18,366 nt of DNA, taken from contig DKXL01000014.1 of NCBI GenBank assembly GCA_002493005.1, forward strand, positions 1 to 18,366. The letters are read 5' to 3'. The DNA comes from Ruminococcaceae bacterium UBA7127 (GTDB lineage Bacteria > Bacillota > Clostridia > Oscillospirales > Acutalibacteraceae). A program made the position numbers and the translations under genes. Positions 15,050-18,366 of the stretch are shown here, one piece after another (positions within the stretch are counted from its first letter, which is position 1; every line of letters begins with the position of its first letter). The notes under the pieces are model-generated. The model did no database searches and had not been told where the DNA came from. It worked only from the letters and a program-made list of their open reading frames with translations.

Positions 15050-15067
15050 TTTTTATACCGATGTCAA
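15039..15067 (-). promoter_or_regulatory. sigma-A promoter of the GntR-ABC operon
   Basis: On the minus strand TTGACA (15067-15062) is followed after 17 bp by TAATAT (15044-15039). A perfect -35 suggests a strong promoter held by a repressor. The start is near 15032, with a leader of about 47 nt. Confidence 0.68.
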
Positions 15068-15131
15068 CATTATTTTTGCGCTTTGTAGGATAATGTCTAA
15101 AAAAGGTCTGTTAAAATGTTAGTTTGCGTTT

Positions 15132-15161
15132 GAATTAATCTTTTGTCCCTCGGCAATAATA
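15132..15161 (+). promoter_or_regulatory. forespore (sigma-F/sigma-G type) promoter of sigG
   Basis: GGCAATAATA (15152-15161) fits the sigma-F -10 pattern GGnnAnAnTR at every defined position. GAATT (15132-15136), exactly 15 bp upstream, is a fair match to the GYATA -35. The same bases fit a sigma-G reading loosely (TGAATTA with CAATAATA). No good sigma-A promoter was seen. Confidence 0.55.
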
Positions 15162-15189
15162 TTGTAAAACAACTGTTGGGGGTAATGTA

Positions 15190-15972
15190 TTGCAATACGG
15201 AAAAGTTGAAATATGCGGAGTAAACACTTCTCAGCTAAAACTGCTCAAAGAAAGCGAGAAAAGAGAGCTTTTGCAGACGATAAAAAACGGAACTCCTGCT
15301 CAGCGCAAAACAGCAAGAGACAAGATGATAAACGGCAATTTAAGGCTTGTGCTGTCTGTCATTCAGCGATTTACAAACAGGGGAGAAAATCCCGATGACC
15401 TTTTTCAGGTGGGTGTTATCGGGCTTATCAAAGCTATTGATAATTTTGATGCAAGTCTTGACGTGAGATTCAGCACATATGGAGTGCCTATGATTATCGG
15501 AGAAATACGCCGCTACCTGCGCGACAATAATTCGGTGAGAGTTTCACGCTCAATGAGAGATACGGCTTACAGAGCAATGCAGATAAAGGAGCAGCTTACA
15601 AGCAAAAACAATCGTGAACCCACCGTTGAAGAAATCGCCAAGATTATGGAAGTACCCAAAGAAACCGTAGTGCTTGCACTTGAGGCAATCGTAGAACCGG
15701 TGTCGCTGTATGAACCTGTATTTTCGGATGGAAACGATACAATTTATGTGATGGATCAAATCGGCGACAACAACGATGATTCAACCTGGCTTGAGGAAAT
15801 TGCAGTCAAGGAGGCAATTTCAAATCTTTCCGACAGAGAAAAGCGAATTTTATCACTTCGTTTTTTTCAAGGCAAAACCCAAATGGAGGTTGCAACCGAA
15901 ATCGGCATTTCACAGGCTCAGGTCAGCCGTATTGAAAAGGGCGCACTCGATACAATTAAGAAGAATATATAG
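15190..15972 (+). CDS. sigG: RNA polymerase sporulation sigma factor SigG
   Basis: The 260-aa protein is the late forespore sigma factor. Its N-terminus KVEICGVNTSQL is the characteristic SigG opening. Region 2 spans about 48-115 (NGNLRLVLSVIQRF, DDLFQVGVIGLIKAIDNFD and FSTYGVPMIIGEIRRYLRD), region 3 about 119-180, and region 4 about 205-255 with helix-turn-helix GISQAQVSRIE. The start is TTG at 15190, with GGGGG 7 nt upstream; an ATG at 15185 is out of frame, and the TTG places the conserved N-terminus at the expected length. In many spore formers sigG follows spoIIGA and sigE; here neither is adjacent, since the upstream neighbour is a divergent ABC operon. A forespore-type promoter lies directly upstream. 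Presence of this gene indicates an endospore-forming lineage. Confidence 0.96.
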   Translation: MQYGKVEICGVNTSQLKLLKESEKRELLQTIKNGTPAQRKTARDKMINGNLRLVLSVIQRFTNRGENPDDLFQVGVIGLIKAIDNFDASLDVRFSTYGVPMIIGEIRRYLRDNNSVRVSRSMRDTAYRAMQIKEQLTSKNNREPTVEEIAKIMEVPKETVVLALEAIVEPVSLYEPVFSDGNDTIYVMDQIGDNNDDSTWLEEIAVKEAISNLSDREKRILSLRFFQGKTQMEVATEIGISQAQVSRIEKGALDTIKKNI

Positions 15973-16005
15973 GCATATATGTATTTGAAAAATTAAATAG
16001 TTCAG

Positions 16006-16037
16006 TGGCAGCAGTTTATTTTATCTGCTGCCATTTT
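16006..16037 (+). terminator. rho-independent terminator of sigG
   Basis: TGGCAGCAG (16006-16014) pairs perfectly with CTGCTGCCA (16025-16033), with a 10-nt loop and TTTT at 16034-16037. It lies 33 nt after the sigG stop. Confidence 0.85.
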
Positions 16038-16084
16038 CAAAAAGATTGGCTTTAATGTTCAGAATACTATAGAATACACAGAAC

Positions 16085-16147
16085 AGTAATATTTTATTAC
16101 TTTTGGCAGAGAATTACGCAAAGTAAATTAAATTGTTTACTTTTGCG
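16085..16147. promoter_or_regulatory. two adjacent dyads upstream of yerC
   Basis: The first dyad is AGTAATA (16085-16091) with TATTACT (16095-16101), a perfect 7-bp palindrome with a TTT centre. The second is CGCAAAGTAAA (16117-16127) with TTTACTTTTGCG (16136-16147), with one bulged base. The right arms share TTACTTTTG, 40 bp apart, and the second right arm covers the -35 of the next promoter. They look like tandem operators for an unseen regulator. Confidence 0.5.
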
Positions 16148-16164
16148 CTTTTGTGTGTTAAAAT
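16136..16164 (+). promoter_or_regulatory. extended -10 promoter for the yerC operon
   Basis: TTTACT (16136-16141) and TAAAAT (16159-16164) are 17 bp apart, and TGT directly precedes the -10 (16156-16158), an extended -10. The start is near 16171, with a leader of about 43 nt. Confidence 0.62.
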
Positions 16165-16213
16165 TTTAGCATATGAAAATACTACAGAAATATAATGCAA
16201 GGAGACGGTTGTT

Positions 16214-16516
16214 TTGAATTCAAAACTAAAAAACAGTGCAACAGATTTTTTGTTTAAAGCCATTCTTTCTCTTGATAACGAGGAGGATTGTTACCGATTT
16301 TTTGAGGATTTGTGTACAAGCGCCGAGCTTAAGGCTATGTCACAGCGCCTTGTTGTTGCAAAAATGCTCACCGAAAAAAAGGTATATACTGAGATTGTCA
16401 AAGAAACAGGTGCTTCAACTGCCACTATCAGCAGGGTAAAACGGTCTTTGTTTGACAACGATACATACGGCTACTCACTTGTACTCGATAAGCTAAAGAA
16501 CGAGGATGCAGAGTGA
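16214..16516 (+). CDS. yerC: TrpR-like protein of the YerC/YecD family
   Basis: The 100-aa protein is an all-helical DNA-binding protein of the Trp-repressor superfamily. It matches the YerC/YecD family in length and layout: LFKAILSLDNEEDCYRFFEDLCTSAEL at about 13-39, AMSQRLVVAKML at 41-52, and a helix-turn-helix around YTEIVKETGASTATISRVKR (58-77). YerC proteins are widespread in Firmicutes; their regulon is poorly known and tryptophan need not be the ligand. The start is TTG at 16214, 9 nt after AAGGAG (16199-16204); there is no in-frame ATG before residue 42. It is the first gene of an operon with a methyltransferase, whose ATG overlaps the TGA of this gene by one base (TGATG), so the two are coupled. 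Confidence 0.92.
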   Translation: MNSKLKNSATDFLFKAILSLDNEEDCYRFFEDLCTSAELKAMSQRLVVAKMLTEKKVYTEIVKETGASTATISRVKRSLFDNDTYGYSLVLDKLKNEDAE

Positions 16517-17277
16517 TGTCAAGCTATATTTCATTTGCCGGATACTATGACAGCCTTATGAGTGATGCCGGCTACGAGGACAGATGTCGCTATCTGCTTG
16601 ATCTTGCAAAGCGACATAATCACCAAATGGGAATAACGCTTGATTTAGCTTGCGGTACAGGCACACTCACGCGTTTGCTTGCAGAGCAGGGCGTAGACGT
16701 GTTCGGCGTTGATGCAAGCACAGAAATGCTCAGTGAGGCTATGCAAAAATCAGCGGAACAAGGGCTTAATATAATGTATCTGCATCAAAAAATGCAAAAT
16801 CTCGATTTGTACGGCACAATAAACACCTGTATTTGTACTCTTGACAGCATCAATCATATGACTGATATTGACGACGTCGCAAAAACATTTGACAAAGTCG
16901 GTTTGTTTATGGATAACAACGGCTTGTTTGTGTTTGATGTAAACACGGTGTATAAGCACAGAAAGGTGCTTGCCGATAATGTGTTCGTATACGAAAACGA
17001 CAATGTTTTTTGCGTGTGGCAAAACAGCCTTGGTGAAAATGACATTGTGGATATTGAGCTTGACTTCTTTGAGGAGGATAACGGAGTATATTACCGTTCA
17101 GAGGAGAGCTTTTGTGAGCGTGCGTATTCAGACGAGCAAATAAAATCAATGCTTGAGTCTGCCGGCTTTGAGATTGAGGCAACATATGGCGACTTGTCGT
17201 TTGAAAAGCCGTCGGAGGACGAACAAAGAGTAGTTTATGTTGCAAGAATGAAAAAATCAAGAAATAGAGAGTGCTGA
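16516..17277 (+). CDS. class I SAM-dependent methyltransferase, YqeM-like
   Basis: The 253-aa product has a Rossmann methyltransferase fold. Motif I is LDLACGTGTLT at 42-52, binding S-adenosylmethionine; FGVDAS at 63-68 ends the second strand with its acidic residue; CTLDSINHM at 107-115 occupies the motif IV position; FVFDVNT at 138-144 is the next strand. The opening FAGYYDSLMSDAGYEDRCRYL is shared with the YqeM group of Firmicutes, which is the basis for the name; the acceptor substrate of that group is not known. The ATG at 16516 is used rather than a GTG immediately upstream, because it forms the TGATG overlap with yerC and follows GAGG at 16502-16505. hslO follows after 16 nt, so all three are probably co-transcribed. 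Confidence 0.85.
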   Translation: MSSYISFAGYYDSLMSDAGYEDRCRYLLDLAKRHNHQMGITLDLACGTGTLTRLLAEQGVDVFGVDASTEMLSEAMQKSAEQGLNIMYLHQKMQNLDLYGTINTCICTLDSINHMTDIDDVAKTFDKVGLFMDNNGLFVFDVNTVYKHRKVLADNVFVYENDNVFCVWQNSLGENDIVDIELDFFEEDNGVYYRSEESFCERAYSDEQIKSMLESAGFEIEATYGDLSFEKPSEDEQRVVYVARMKKSRNREC

Positions 17278-17293
17278 AAGGACATAGAAAATT

Positions 17294-18184
17294 ATGGATA
17301 AAATAATTCGCTGTATAACATCGGACGGCGCAATAATGGCGGCGGCTATTGATGCGTCGGATATAGTTTTTACCGCCAAAAAGCTTCACCGTCTTTCACG
17401 CAGTGCAACTGCGGCATTGGGTAGACTTTTGTGTGCAACATCAATTATGGGCTCGATGCTCAAACAAAAGGATGCAACAATTAATCTGCGGATAATGGGT
17501 GACGGCGAGCTTGGCCCCGTTATAACGGTTGGCGACAGCAGCGGAAATGTGAGAGGCTATGTGGGCAACAGCGATTGTCCGACCGAATATTACCCAAACG
17601 GAAAAATTAATGTTGCCAAGGCGGTGGGCAAAAACGGCGTGCTCAATGTAATGCGTGATTACGGCACAGGCGAGCCGTATATCGGACAAATTGAGCTTGT
17701 CAGTGGTGAAATTGCCGAGGATATCACAAGCTATTATGCAACGAGCGAGCAGATTCCAACTGTTTGTGCACTCGGTGTGCTTATTGACAAAGAAGACGGA
17801 GAGGTGCTTTTGGCAGGAGGATTGCTTATTCAGCTGCTTCCCGGCGCATTTGACGATACTATCGAAAAGCTCGAAAAGAACATCGAAAAACTGGAGCCTG
17901 TTACCACAATGCTTGCCAAGGGAATGAGTATCCTTGACATATGCAAAACTGCGCTTGACGGCTTTGAGGTTGAGGTGCTTGATGAAACCCCGGTTAATTA
18001 TGTTTGCAACTGTTCAAGGGGAAAGCTCGAGAGGTTTTTCTTTACTATGAGTGATGATGACATTAGGTCAATGGCTGATGAAAAAGGTGTGGCGATTGCT
18101 AATTGTCATTTCTGTAATAAGAAGTACATATTTACCAAAGCCGACCTTGAAAAAATTATACAGGAGAAAAACTCTGTAAATTAA
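17294..18184 (+). CDS. hslO: redox-regulated chaperone Hsp33
   Basis: The 296-aa product is the cytoplasmic holdase Hsp33, activated when oxidants release zinc and unfold its C-terminal switch. The zinc ligands are intact: Cys238-x-Cys240, then 30 residues, then Cys271-xx-Cys274 (VCNCS and NCHFC). The substrate-binding domain is recognisable from LGRLLCATSIMGSMLK (42-57), INLRIMGDGELGPV (63-76), PYIGQIELVSGEIAEDIT (128-145) and GGLLIQLLPGA (175-185). Length is normal for the family. The ATG at 17294 follows AAAGGA (17277-17282) at a longish 11-nt spacing. It is the last gene of the yerC operon. A weak A/T-only hairpin (18216-18235) is the only terminator candidate. Confidence 0.96.
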   Translation: MDKIIRCITSDGAIMAAAIDASDIVFTAKKLHRLSRSATAALGRLLCATSIMGSMLKQKDATINLRIMGDGELGPVITVGDSSGNVRGYVGNSDCPTEYYPNGKINVAKAVGKNGVLNVMRDYGTGEPYIGQIELVSGEIAEDITSYYATSEQIPTVCALGVLIDKEDGEVLLAGGLLIQLLPGAFDDTIEKLEKNIEKLEPVTTMLAKGMSILDICKTALDGFEVEVLDETPVNYVCNCSRGKLERFFFTMSDDDIRSMADEKGVAIANCHFCNKKYIFTKADLEKIIQEKNSVN

Positions 18185-18215
18185 GCAGTAATCAACAGCT
18201 GTCGTTAGTACAAGA

Positions 18216-18235
18216 AAAAAATTGAAAAATTTTTT
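18216..18235 (+). terminator. weak A/T hairpin after hslO
   Basis: AAAAAATT (18216-18223) pairs with AATTTTTT (18228-18235) around GAAA. With no G-C pair it is at best a poor terminator; it could be chance in AT-rich sequence. Confidence 0.3.
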
Positions 18236-18244
18236 AAAAAAGTG

Positions 18245-18273
18245 TTGACATTTGCCCCGAGATGATGTATTAT
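18245..18273 (+). promoter_or_regulatory. strong sigma-A promoter of the tRNA
   Basis: TTGACA (18245-18250) is followed after exactly 17 bp by TATTAT (18268-18273); a TATAAT at 18271-18276 lies 20 bp away. The start is near 18280, leaving a 5' leader of about 45 nt to be removed by RNase P. Confidence 0.78.
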
Positions 18274-18324
18274 AATAACCGTCGCCGAGAGATACAGCAA
18301 AAATCCAGAGCGATAAAGGCATGT

Positions 18325-18366
18325 GGGAGCATAGCTCAGCTGGGAGAGCATCTGCCTTACAAGCAG
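18325..18366 (+). tRNA. tRNA-Val (anticodon TAC), 3' end cut by the window
   Basis: The acceptor strand GGGAGCA (18325-18331) is followed by TA, then the D-arm GCTC...GAGC. The anticodon arm is TCTGC, then loop CTTACAA with anticodon TAC at positions 34-36, then GCAG. Valine is read from that anticodon. Only 42 of about 76 bases are inside the window, so the T-arm and acceptor 3' strand are unseen. More tRNAs may follow in the same transcript. Confidence 0.9.

Noticed and set aside
15185..15187. ATG as the sigG start
   Set aside because: It is out of frame with the sigma factor; the in-frame TTG at 15190 gives the conserved N-terminus.
1..18366. Mobile elements, CRISPR, phage or toxin-antitoxin genes
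   Set aside because: No transposase, integrase, spaced repeat array, or small paired genes were found; base use and gene types look uniform along the window.

Overview
The window looks like a chromosomal segment of a low-GC, Gram-positive, spore-forming gut or rumen Clostridium, most likely Ruminococcaceae/Oscillospiraceae. This rests on family knowledge of the genes seen, not on a database search: a secreted dockerin protein (cellulosome type), the forespore sigma factor SigG, an archaeal-type short ProRS, a TrpR-like YerC protein, an ECF vitamin transporter subunit and AAGGAGG-type ribosome binding sites.

Layout. 1-1900 (+): a dockerin-bearing secreted protein and an unrecognised lipoprotein, each apparently its own unit. 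2096-4653 (+): proS, then metA, which has Glu at the position that selects acetyl-CoA. 4763-6949 (-): a compact operon read pdxK-like kinase -> ECF transporter S component -> small radical SAM protein. Its promoter carries three copies of an 8-bp operator-like word. 7276-11350 (-): a DUF308/HdeD-like membrane protein followed by the two halves of a heterodimeric ABC exporter, with the usual split between a consensus and a degenerate ATP site. 11642-14985 (-): a YtrA-type GntR regulator, an ABC ATPase and an ABC-2-like permease with a large extracytoplasmic C-terminal domain, all translationally overlapping. 15190-15972 (+): sigG, divergent from the GntR operon, with a TTG start and a forespore-type promoter. 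16214-18184 (+): yerC, a YqeM-like methyltransferase and hslO (Hsp33). 18325-end (+): the 5' part of a tRNA-Val(UAC) behind a strong promoter.

How parts work together. The pdxK-like kinase and S component probably form a vitamin B6 salvage unit (import plus phosphorylation). The GntR-ATPase-permease operon is a self-regulated ABC unit of the kind linked in Bacilli to cell-envelope stress. sigG drives late forespore transcription. Several intergenic regions share terminator-like palindromes with the same outer arms, TCGGGCA/TGCCCGA, around different inner stems.

Most of the window is ordinary core genome. I found no CRISPR array, transposase, integrase, phage gene or toxin-antitoxin pair. The observations most worth checking are the three-site pdxK promoter, the shared-arm palindromes with the metA leader, the dyads near the yerC and DUF308 promoters, the permease ectodomain and the dockerin payload. 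I do not claim a new defence or catalytic system here.
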